Source of the DNA: GWA1-39-11 sp964640435
GTDB taxonomy: Bacteria > Patescibacteriota > Microgenomatia > Levybacterales > GWA1-39-11
Direction of reading: 5' to 3'
Assembly: GCA_964640435.1 (NCBI GenBank)
Contig: CAZXFJ010000049.1
Coordinates: 1-5,805, forward strand
Length of the DNA stretch: 5,805 nt
Positions 1 through 4,609 of this stretch are shown here, piece after piece. Made by a program: the position numbers and the translations under genes. Position 1 is the first letter of the stretch. Each line of letters begins with the position of its first letter. Under the pieces are notes generated by a model that had not been told where the DNA came from, did no database searches, and saw only the letters and a program-made list of their open reading frames with translations.

Positions 1-260
1 CATATAAATTTGCGAGAGCAGAGGGATATATGGAAGATAGATCTCGTAAGCTACTTCTTCATAAAAAAGAAATTCTTGCACTAAAGTCAAAAATGGATCA
101 GGGAAAATTTACAATTATTCCATTAAGTATCTATTTAAAAGATGATAATTTTAAGGTTGAAATCGCTCTTGTTTTATCAAAAAACAAAAAAGAAAAACAC
201 ATGGATAAAAGAAGATCTACTATGGAGCGCGATCAAGAACGCGAAATGAAAAACTACTAA
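1..260 (+). CDS. smpB: SsrA-binding protein SmpB, C-terminal part (5' end outside window)
   Basis: SmpB binds the tRNA-like domain of tmRNA and brings it to stalled ribosomes during trans-translation in the cytoplasm. The reading frame is open from base 3 with no start needed, so the first ATG at 30 is internal and the gene is cut by the window edge. About 85 residues are visible. They show the family's late core (YKFARAEGY, then RSRKLLLHKKEI), the strand-rich stretch FTIIPLSIYLKD and VEIALVLSK, and the basic tail with DKR...RDQERE that normally inserts into the mRNA channel. The tail looks complete and ends in TAA at 258-260. Gene identity is further supported by the tmRNA gene about 750 bases downstream; smpB and ssrA are often neighbours. 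What is seen is the conserved C-terminal pattern; the missing N-terminal OB-fold half is inferred. Confidence 0.95.
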   Translation, partial: YKFARAEGYMEDRSRKLLLHKKEILALKSKMDQGKFTIIPLSIYLKDDNFKVEIALVLSKNKKEKHMDKRRSTMERDQEREMKNY

Positions 261-274
261 TTAATATTAAAAAC

Positions 275-283
275 TGTTATTAT
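275..283 (+). promoter_or_regulatory. Extended -10 promoter for the 290-1003 gene
   Basis: TGT followed by TATTAT (278-283) forms an extended -10 element in the 26-base gap after smpB. Start of transcription is expected near base 290, which is the A of the second of two adjacent ATGs. No convincing -35 and no Shine-Dalgarno site are present, so a leaderless mRNA is inferred. It is also possible that the gene is simply co-transcribed with smpB. Confidence 0.45.
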
Positions 284-289
284 TAAATG

Positions 290-1003
290 ATGCCAGAAGA
301 TAAAGGTGATAAATCTCAAAATATAGCAGAAGAAGCAGATAATTTTTTAAGAAGAAGAATGGTCGGAAGGGACCACAATTCAGAAATAAGTAGCCAAGAA
401 GCTAAAATACGAGCTATGAAAATAAATGAGCTCGAAAAAGATGTTCTTGCAATAGCTACCGCCTTTGATGTAACTAATTATTACGAGGATCCCTCTACCT
501 CAACCGGGCCTGTTAGCATTACTATTCATGATTACAGCACTCCAGAAAATTTAAATCTTAGTGTTACTGGATTCACAGATGAATTGGGAGGAATGGGAGA
601 TATTATGCCTATAGGTGGAGGAAGAGCCATTAATTTTTATGCAATGGAAGATTTTCCGAGCGAGCTCTTAGAAGATTTCGGAGTAAAAACATCTCACTAC
701 TTTAGTGTCTCTCTTTTTACAGACACCGAAACATTTGATGTAGTCAAGGACCTTTGGGAAAAAGGTGAAATATCAAATGAGTTTATGTATACAAGCTATT
801 TCTTTGATGATGAGGGAAATTCAGCAAAATCCATACAGCTTCCAAAAAGCGTACCGGACGAAAGAACTCCCCTAAGAAGTGGTGACTTTTATAAAACTAT
901 TGTTGGTAAATTATCAAAAGGAGACTTTGAACTAGCAGAGAGAGCAATTACCCTTTTAAAAGATGGGGTAACTAGAAACTACAAAAAGAAGCTAGGTCAA
1001 TAA
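290..1003 (+). CDS. Unrecognised soluble protein between smpB and ssrA
   Basis: I do not recognise this 237-residue protein. There is no signal peptide or membrane segment, so it is probably cytoplasmic. The first ~60 residues are charged and likely helical (EEADNFLRRRMVGRD, then KINELEKDVLAIATAF). The middle alternates short hydrophobic strands with a glycine-rich turn (ELGGMGDIMPIGGGRAINFY). The end is again helical and basic (YKTIVGKLSKGDF ... RNYKKKLGQ). No catalytic motif or cysteine pattern stands out. Two ATGs are adjacent at 287 and 290; I chose 290 because the extended -10 just upstream predicts a transcript beginning there, but 287 is equally legal. The stop at 1001-1003 lies only 7 bases from the mature 3' end of the tmRNA on the other strand. 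Codon use resembles its neighbours. A role in ribosome rescue would be guilt by association only. Confidence 0.85.
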   Translation: MPEDKGDKSQNIAEEADNFLRRRMVGRDHNSEISSQEAKIRAMKINELEKDVLAIATAFDVTNYYEDPSTSTGPVSITIHDYSTPENLNLSVTGFTDELGGMGDIMPIGGGRAINFYAMEDFPSELLEDFGVKTSHYFSVSLFTDTETFDVVKDLWEKGEISNEFMYTSYFFDDEGNSAKSIQLPKSVPDERTPLRSGDFYKTIVGKLSKGDFELAERAITLLKDGVTRNYKKKLGQ

Positions 1004-1247
1004 TTATCTGTGGAGATGGCGGGCAATGAGCCCGCGTCCAAAATTATTTCTATAAAAGCATCTACAAGCTTAGCCGATTATTAATTGTCGTTTCTTCCTG
1101 ATCCTGTCGGCTGGAAAAAAGAAACCAAGGTCTAATTTTTAGAGCAAGATCTCGACCAGCAATCTTACCTTATCTAACCTTTGTTTATACCCGTAACTAT
1201 CCGATTAGAAAAGAAACGTTACGAATAGGATTAAACTTTACTCCTGC

Positions 1248-1352
1248 TTATGCAGCGAGAGCAAAACTTCGAGATGGAACAGATGTTCCCTCATCGATGA
1301 AATCCGCTATTCTACTAGCGAATCGTTTAACACCGCTAACAGAATCGTTAGC
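1248..1352 (-). other. ssrA: tmRNA tag-peptide reading frame (34 codons plus TAA)
   Basis: The resume codon GCT is at 1352-1350 and the stop TAA at 1250-1248. The frame encodes a peptide that begins ANDSVSGV and ends SRSFALAA. The start matches the AND of the Escherichia coli tag and the bases before it (AAAATACAT) match the usual A-rich lead-in. The end has the hydrophobic ALAA degron read by ClpXP-type proteases. With the alanine delivered by the tmRNA itself, the appended tag would be 35 residues; most bacterial tags encode about 8 to 15 residues. The region also folds: GCTAAC/GTTAGC (1352-1335), ATTCGCTA/TAGCGGAT (1323-1302, one G-U), and GGAAC/GTTCC (1289-1276). Confidence 0.9.
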
Positions 1353-1361
1353 ATGTATTTT

Positions 1362-1391
1362 TGATACAATTTGCGGTTAGTATCATCACCG
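1362..1391 (-). other. ssrA: tmRNA pseudoknot PK1
   Basis: An H-type pseudoknot. Stem 1 pairs CGGT (1391-1388) with ACCG (1377-1374), and stem 2 pairs TGATAC (1385-1380) with GTATCA (1367-1362). It ends 9 bases before the resume codon, the place PK1 occupies in other tmRNAs. Confidence 0.85.
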
Positions 1392-1438
1392 GCTTGCAGT
1401 TTTTAAAGAACAATTCTGTCGATGCAATGCATCCCCAT

Positions 1439-1487
1439 TGAGGCTAATTATAGCAGGTTATAGGCTAATTTTCAAGTTTTAGCCTCA
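1439..1487. repeat. AGGCTAATT repeats flanking and overlapping the tmRNA promoter
   Basis: AGGCTAATT occurs at 1441-1449 and again at 1462-1470, exactly 21 bases (two helical turns) apart. An inverted copy, TTAGCCTCA at 1479-1487, forms a perfect 9-bp inverted repeat with TGAGGCTAA at 1439-1447. The first copy overlaps the -10, the second abuts the -35, and the third lies upstream between the divergent tmRNA and 1524 promoters. The layout is what an operator would look like, but no regulator is known here. Confidence 0.5.
1447..1475 (-). promoter_or_regulatory. Strong promoter of the tmRNA gene
   Basis: On the minus strand the -35 is TTGAAA (1475-1470, five of six), the spacer is exactly 17 bases, and an extended -10 reads TGC TATAAT (1455-1447, perfect hexamer). 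Transcription should start near 1440-1439, three or four bases before the mature 5' G at 1436, leaving a very short leader for RNase P to remove. Confidence 0.88.
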
Positions 1488-1509
1488 TTAAACTCTTACA
1501 TTACGGGTG

Positions 1510-1515
1510 TATAAT
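1510..1515 (+). promoter_or_regulatory. -10 box for the small 1524 gene
   Basis: A perfect TATAAT hexamer ends 8 bases before the ATG at 1524; transcription is expected near 1522. The -35 is poor (ATTAAA or TTAAAC at the right distance). AGGTG (1516-1520) resembles a Shine-Dalgarno core but would lie upstream of the predicted transcript start. Confidence 0.6.
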
Positions 1516-1523
1516 AGGTGCCC

Positions 1524-1760
1524 ATGACTACTAAAGAAAACGAGGTATCGATAATAGAGTTTCTTGACGAATTAAACTCAAAAAGAGCTATAAATCCAGA
1601 TGTAAAAACCAATATAACCCTACCTGAAGCACCCCTAACTCATTCTGCAGTTTTAAGAAATGCCGGACTTAAGTTACCAGATAAACTAAAACCAGTTAGT
1701 AGACGGGAGCTTGAAGCCTCGCAGCAATCGCTATACCAAAGGCCCAAACCTAGAGGTTAA
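1524..1760 (+). CDS. Small unrecognised protein, divergent from the tmRNA
   Basis: A 78-residue protein that I cannot assign to a family. The first ~20 residues (EVSIIEFLDELNSKRAIN) look like an amphipathic helix. The middle is proline-punctuated (NITLPEAPLTHSAVLRNAG) and the end is basic (KLKPVSRRELEA ... RPKPRG). There are no cysteines, no membrane segment and no signal peptide. I prefer ATG at 1524 over the in-frame GTG at 1518, because the TATAAT at 1510-1515 predicts a transcript starting around 1522 and so excluding the GTG. The gene is real by its own promoter, full codon continuity and tail-to-tail fit with the exporter: the last 11 bases overlap that gene's end on the other strand. 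Possible roles (small adaptor, transcription-linked peptide) would be guesses. It could still be a chance ORF. Confidence 0.62.
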   Translation: MTTKENEVSIIEFLDELNSKRAINPDVKTNITLPEAPLTHSAVLRNAGLKLPDKLKPVSRRELEASQQSLYQRPKPRG

Positions 1761-3021
1761 CCTCTCCTTCGTTAAATGAGGCAATGCCAACATGCTCTTT
1801 CATTTGCTGCTCTACGCGATTTCTTGTTAGGTAAAGAACAAGTCCTGCTAAAAATACTACAACCATACCAACTCTTATAGCATTAAGTGGCCCCATATAT
1901 TCTGACACTATTCCTATTTCAAGATTTCCAATTGGGAAAAACCCAACAAACATTGAAATCCATATTCCCATAACGCGTCCTCGAATCTTGTCATCTACTA
2001 AGTGTTGGATTGTTGTATTGACTGTTGGGAAAGTGAGCAATAGTCCGAATCCTGACCAGAAAAGAAAGAAATATGCAGCGTGTAATGTATGAACAAATGT
2101 GAACAAGAAAAGAGAGATGGCAAAAATCGTAATACCAGCAAAGATAAATTTCATCGCCTCTATTTTCTTGAAGACCTGTAATATGATCATCGCTATGACT
2201 GCTCCAACTCCTGCTGCTGAAAACATATATCCAAGCTCTGTTGCATCTGCATGAAAAAATTCTTCCGCAATCAATGGGAGTAGAGTGGTATATGACCATC
2301 CAAAGATAGCAACAACTCCTGTAAAGAAAAGTAGTGAACGAATTTTTGGATGAGTAAATGAATAATGAATTCCTTCTTTTAAGGATTTTATAGGATCTTC
2401 AAAAGTTGCTGGAACTTTTTCAGCAACCTTCATATTTAAAAGGGCAGCAATTGAAGCTATATACGACAACCCATTAATTATAAATGCTCCCCCAATTCCA
2501 AATACTCCAATTAATATTCCTGCAATTCCAGGTCCAATTGCGCGCGCACTATTGAAAGTTCCTGAGTTTAAAGCAATCGCACTTGACAGATCTTCCTTAT
2601 CAACGGTTTCAACAGTAAATGACTGACGAGCTGGAAAATCAAGGGCATTAACAATTCCAAGAAGAAGTGCCAAAATCATAATTTCCCATATATTAATAAG
2701 ACCAGTAATAGTGAGAACTCCATAAATTAATGCCAAAATCATTGAGGCTGTTTGAGTAAAAAGAATAAGTTTTTTCTTTTCAAAATGGTCAACAATAACT
2801 CCTCCAAAAAAAGCTAAAAATAATGTAGGCAATGTTGCAAAAGCAGCAACAAGACCAATTAGAAATGGGGACTTAGTCAGCGTTAAAACCAAAAGACCCT
2901 CGGCAACAACTTGTAGCCAAGTACCAATAAGAGAGATTGTTTGTCCAAAAAAATACAATCTAAAATTCCTACTTTTGAACGCAGGAAATACAGAATATAA
3001 ACCACTTTTAGTGTTACTCAT
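1750..3021 (-). CDS. MFS transporter, MFS_3 / EntS-like exporter family
   Basis: A 423-residue inner-membrane major facilitator protein, a normal length for the family with about 12 hydrophobic segments. The subfamily hallmarks are visible: FRLYFFGQTISLIGTWLQ in the first membrane segment (20-37), a motif-A-like GGVIVDHFEKKKL (73-85), DFPARQSF (128-135), LNSGTFNSARAIGPGIAG (151-168), and RGRVMGIW (347-354) near the second-half motif. These match the MFS_3 family, whose studied members include the enterobactin exporter EntS and drug exporters. The substrate cannot be read from sequence; proton-coupled export of a small molecule is the family expectation. ATG at 3021 gives the expected short cytoplasmic N-terminus. 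There is no Shine-Dalgarno site. It lies downstream of comF in the same direction, but an extended -10 at the comF stop suggests separate transcription. Confidence 0.93.
   Translation of the reverse strand: MSNTKSGLYSVFPAFKSRNFRLYFFGQTISLIGTWLQVVAEGLLVLTLTKSPFLIGLVAAFATLPTLFLAFFGGVIVDHFEKKKLILFTQTASMILALIYGVLTITGLINIWEIMILALLLGIVNALDFPARQSFTVETVDKEDLSSAIALNSGTFNSARAIGPGIAGILIGVFGIGGAFIINGLSYIASIAALLNMKVAEKVPATFEDPIKSLKEGIHYSFTHPKIRSLLFFTGVVAIFGWSYTTLLPLIAEEFFHADATELGYMFSAAGVGAVIAMIILQVFKKIEAMKFIFAGITIFAISLFLFTFVHTLHAAYFFLFWSGFGLLLTFPTVNTTIQHLVDDKIRGRVMGIWISMFVGFFPIGNLEIGIVSEYMGPLNAIRVGMVVVFLAGLVLYLTRNRVEQQMKEHVGIASFNEGEVNL
1752..1765. repeat. 14-bp palindrome over two convergent stop codons
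   Basis: AGAGGTTAACCTCT is perfectly self-complementary. The TAA of the 1524 gene lies in its centre, and the TAG of the exporter (1752-1750) overlaps its left edge. As RNA it could give a 5-bp hairpin with a TTAA loop on either strand, a weak candidate for bidirectional termination; neither side has a T-run. Confidence 0.45.
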
Positions 3022-3027
3022 AAAACT

Positions 3028-3078
3028 TAGGATTTGTCGTTCGGGCCGAGAAGGTCTGAGGTTTTTTAATAAATCCTA
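3028..3078 (-). promoter_or_regulatory. Self-complementary leader of the MFS gene
   Basis: On the minus strand TAGGATTT (3078-3071) can pair with AAATCCTA (3035-3028), 8 bp with no mismatch. The 5' arm begins where transcription is predicted to start and the 3' arm ends 6 bases before the ATG, so the stem would enclose nearly the whole 57-base leader. The 35-base interior contains CTCAGACC and TCGGCCCGA but no clear second stem. I do not recognise it as a known riboswitch. Confidence 0.4.
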
Positions 3079-3084
3079 GATACT

Positions 3085-3093
3085 ATTGTATCA
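3085..3093 (-). promoter_or_regulatory. Extended -10 promoter for the MFS gene, overlapping the comF stop
   Basis: TGA TACAAT reads as a TGn-extended -10 with five of six hexamer matches. The TG is part of the comF TGA stop codon (3093-3091). Expected start near 3078, giving a 57-base leader. The -35 region is weak. Confidence 0.5.
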
Positions 3094-3792
3094 AATCTCC
3101 CGGACAAAAGTAAGGCCGATGACCGTTTTAGAACCGTTTATTTTCAAGATTCTTGCTGCTTCTTTTAATGTTGACAGACTTCTTGCCGTATCATCTATCA
3201 AAATTACGGTTTTTTGAGATTTAAATTTTTTATTAATTTCATATGAATTTTTAATATTTTCAGTTCTTTGAAGAGTAGTTAATTTATTTTGAGGTTTTAT
3301 ATCTTTAACACAAATTAATACCCCATCCAACATTTTTAATTTAAAATATTGTGCGACATAAAAAGCGAGTAGACTTGATTGGTTATATCCACGCTCTTTA
3401 TATTTCTTTTGGCTTATTGGAATTGGTATAACAACAGGGTTTTCTTTTAATAAAAATTCGTAAAATACCTCATTCTGTATCAAGTGCTCTATCATAATGT
3501 CCGAAATTATAACCGCAAGAGGTGTTAAATTTGGAGGATTTTTTAAACGATTTATCAGCTTTTTTGAAATATTGTTATAGACTGTTATAGTCAAAATTCC
3601 ATCTAAGTCATTTTGTTTTTGGACCTTTTGACAGTCAAAATGTTTCCAAAAAGTTGATGAGTGCTTACCGCATGTTGGACAAATAAAGTAATCGTTATAA
3701 CGTATTTTACTAAAGCAATCAGTACAAAGATATTCACCGAATTTACCACAATTTATACACTTTTTAGGATATAAAAAATCTAAAAGACCCAT
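3091..3792 (-). CDS. comF: ComF family protein (zinc-ribbon plus phosphoribosyltransferase-like)
   Basis: A 233-residue protein with the standard ComF layout. The N-terminal zinc-binding part has CINC (12-15), CTDC (23-26), CPTC (38-41) and a further C54. The C-terminal domain is phosphoribosyltransferase-like, with the ComF signatures PVVIPIPIS (119-127), ERGYNQSS (133-140) and QNKLTTLQRTENI (168-180). ComF acts in the cytoplasm and is linked to DNA uptake and single-strand DNA handling during transformation; its exact reaction is unsettled. Odd point: the PRPP-loop region reads LIDDTARSLSTL (198-209), where the family usually has a DDxxTTGxT pattern, so the loop glycine and threonines are gone. 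ATG at 3792 is followed by the typical MGLLDFLYPKKC opening. No other competence genes are in view, and the upstream gap is too AT-rich to pin one promoter. Confidence 0.93.
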   Translation of the reverse strand: MGLLDFLYPKKCINCGKFGEYLCTDCFSKIRYNDYFICPTCGKHSSTFWKHFDCQKVQKQNDLDGILTITVYNNISKKLINRLKNPPNLTPLAVIISDIMIEHLIQNEVFYEFLLKENPVVIPIPISQKKYKERGYNQSSLLAFYVAQYFKLKMLDGVLICVKDIKPQNKLTTLQRTENIKNSYEINKKFKSQKTVILIDDTARSLSTLKEAARILKINGSKTVIGLTFVREI

Positions 3793-3913
3793 TTTGTTTT
3801 TTTATTTTTAGACTTTTGAATTTTAATTAAATTTTTTACTAAAAGAGATTAAATAATATTTTTACCGCAAAAAAATAAAAAAATCCTGCTTTTATTCTAT
3901 ACATATTTAATTA

Positions 3914-3942
3914 TTGATTTCTTACATTTGTTTTCCTATCAT
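3914..3942 (+). promoter_or_regulatory. Promoter of the superoxide dismutase gene
   Basis: TTGATT (3914-3919), a 17-base spacer, and TATCAT (3937-3942) match the sigma-70 pattern at four and five of six positions. Transcription should start at about 3949-3951, leaving a leader of only three to five bases before ATG 3954. No Shine-Dalgarno site is present. Confidence 0.6.
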
Positions 3943-3953
3943 TATTCTTAGAC

Positions 3954-4562
3954 ATGTTTACATTACCAGATCTTCCTTACGACTACGACGCGCTGCAACC
4001 TTTTGTTTCAGGAGAAATTCAGCATTTACATCACGACAAACATCATCAGGCATATGTAGATAATTTAAATAAAGCGCTTGATGGTCATCCTGATTGGCAA
4101 GCAAAATCCATTGAAGAAATAATTGTTGAACTTGATAAAGTTCCTGAAGAAATAAAAACAGCAGTTCGAAATAATGGTGGCGGACATTTTAACCACTCAA
4201 TGTTTTGGGAAATGATGGCACCTGCACAAAAACAAGAACCCACCGGCACACTACTTGATAAAATTCAGCATGGATTTGGCTCATTTGACGACTTTAAAAA
4301 ACAATTTAGTGAGAAAGCCGTTAAGGTATTTGGAAGTGGCTGGATGTGGCTTGTATTGAGTAATGGCGAATTAACATTAACATCGACTTCAAACCAGGAT
4401 AATCCATTAACAACAGGTCAAACTCCTCTACTTGGTCTTGATGTTTGGGAACATGCATACTACCTACAGTATTACAACAAGCGACCCGATTATGTAGAAG
4501 CTTGGTGGAATATAGTTAATTGGGATGATGTTGCAAAACGTCTCGATAAAGCAACTGGCTAA
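3954..4562 (+). CDS. sodA: Superoxide dismutase, Mn-type of the Fe/Mn family
   Basis: The enzyme converts superoxide to hydrogen peroxide and oxygen in the cytoplasm; no signal peptide is present. At 202 residues it is full length. The four metal ligands are in place: H26 in LHHDKHH, H81 in HFNHSMFW, and D163 and H167 in DVWEHAYY. The gateway tyrosine Y34 (HHQAY) is also present. Metal type: glycine in NNGGGHFNH near position 77 and glutamine in SNQDNP (Q148) is the Mn-SOD arrangement, whereas Fe-SODs place the glutamine in the N-terminal half. FGSGWMWLVL (126-135) is also typical. Cambialistic use cannot be excluded. It has its own promoter, diverges from comF, and is followed after 47 bases by an unknown gene with its own -10. 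A likely Mn importer lies about 1.1 kb downstream. Confidence 0.97.
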   Translation: MFTLPDLPYDYDALQPFVSGEIQHLHHDKHHQAYVDNLNKALDGHPDWQAKSIEEIIVELDKVPEEIKTAVRNNGGGHFNHSMFWEMMAPAQKQEPTGTLLDKIQHGFGSFDDFKKQFSEKAVKVFGSGWMWLVLSNGELTLTSTSNQDNPLTTGQTPLLGLDVWEHAYYLQYYNKRPDYVEAWWNIVNWDDVAKRLDKATG

Positions 4563-4593
4563 ATCCACCCTCACCATCATTTTGTTTTATTTT

Positions 4594-4602
4594 TGATATA
4601 AT
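4594..4602 (+). promoter_or_regulatory. Extended -10 promoter placed for a leaderless transcript
   Basis: TGA TATAAT, a perfect hexamer with TGn extension, ends 7 bases before ATG 4610, so transcription is expected at or one base before the start codon. The intervening CCTCCTC cannot act as a Shine-Dalgarno site (it is the anti-SD sense). No good -35. Confidence 0.65.
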
Positions 4603-4609
4603 CCTCCTC

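Larger units (their letters stand above)
1011..1436 (-). ncRNA. ssrA: Transfer-messenger RNA (tmRNA)
   Basis: tmRNA rescues stalled ribosomes with SmpB: it is charged with alanine, then templates a degradation tag. On the minus strand the mature 5' end GGGGATG (1436-1430) pairs with CATCTCC (1018-1012), giving a 7-bp acceptor stem with the G3-U70 wobble that AlaRS recognises and discriminator A at 1011. CCA is not encoded (CAG follows). The T-arm stem GCGGG/CCCGC lies at 1035-1031 and 1023-1019. A long-range P2 helix joins CTGCAAGC (1399-1392) to GCTTGTAG (1069-1062). The D-region retains ATCGAC. PK1 is clear (1391-1362), followed by AAAATACAT and a GCT resume codon at 1352. The 3' block GGACGCGGG is canonical. 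Oddities: 426 nt is long, the encoded tag is 34 residues, and the T-loop departs from consensus. The gene is one-piece, not permuted. Confidence 0.97.

Noticed and set aside
30..32. ATG 30 as the start of a small 76-residue gene
   Set aside because: The frame stays open to the window edge and the residues before it continue the SmpB pattern, so it is an internal methionine.
1019..1035. GCGGGC/GCCCGC hairpin as a plus-strand rho-independent terminator
   Set aside because: It is the tmRNA T-arm, and no T-run follows it on the plus strand.
1020..1430. Hidden protein gene in the long gap after the 290-1003 gene
   Set aside because: The stretch is accounted for by the tmRNA; the only meaningful frame in it is the tag frame.
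1518..1523. GTG start two codons upstream of ATG 1524
   Set aside because: It falls at or before the predicted transcript start from the TATAAT at 1510-1515; ATG 1524 fits better.
1991..2299. 102-codon minus-strand ORF
   Set aside because: It lies entirely inside the MFS gene in another frame of the same strand; its translation has scattered Cys/His/Trp and no domain, as expected for a shadow.
3793..3953. CRISPR array or small RNA in the AT-rich comF-sodA gap
   Set aside because: It has only homopolymer A/T runs and no repeated units or stable stem; the sodA promoter explains its right end.
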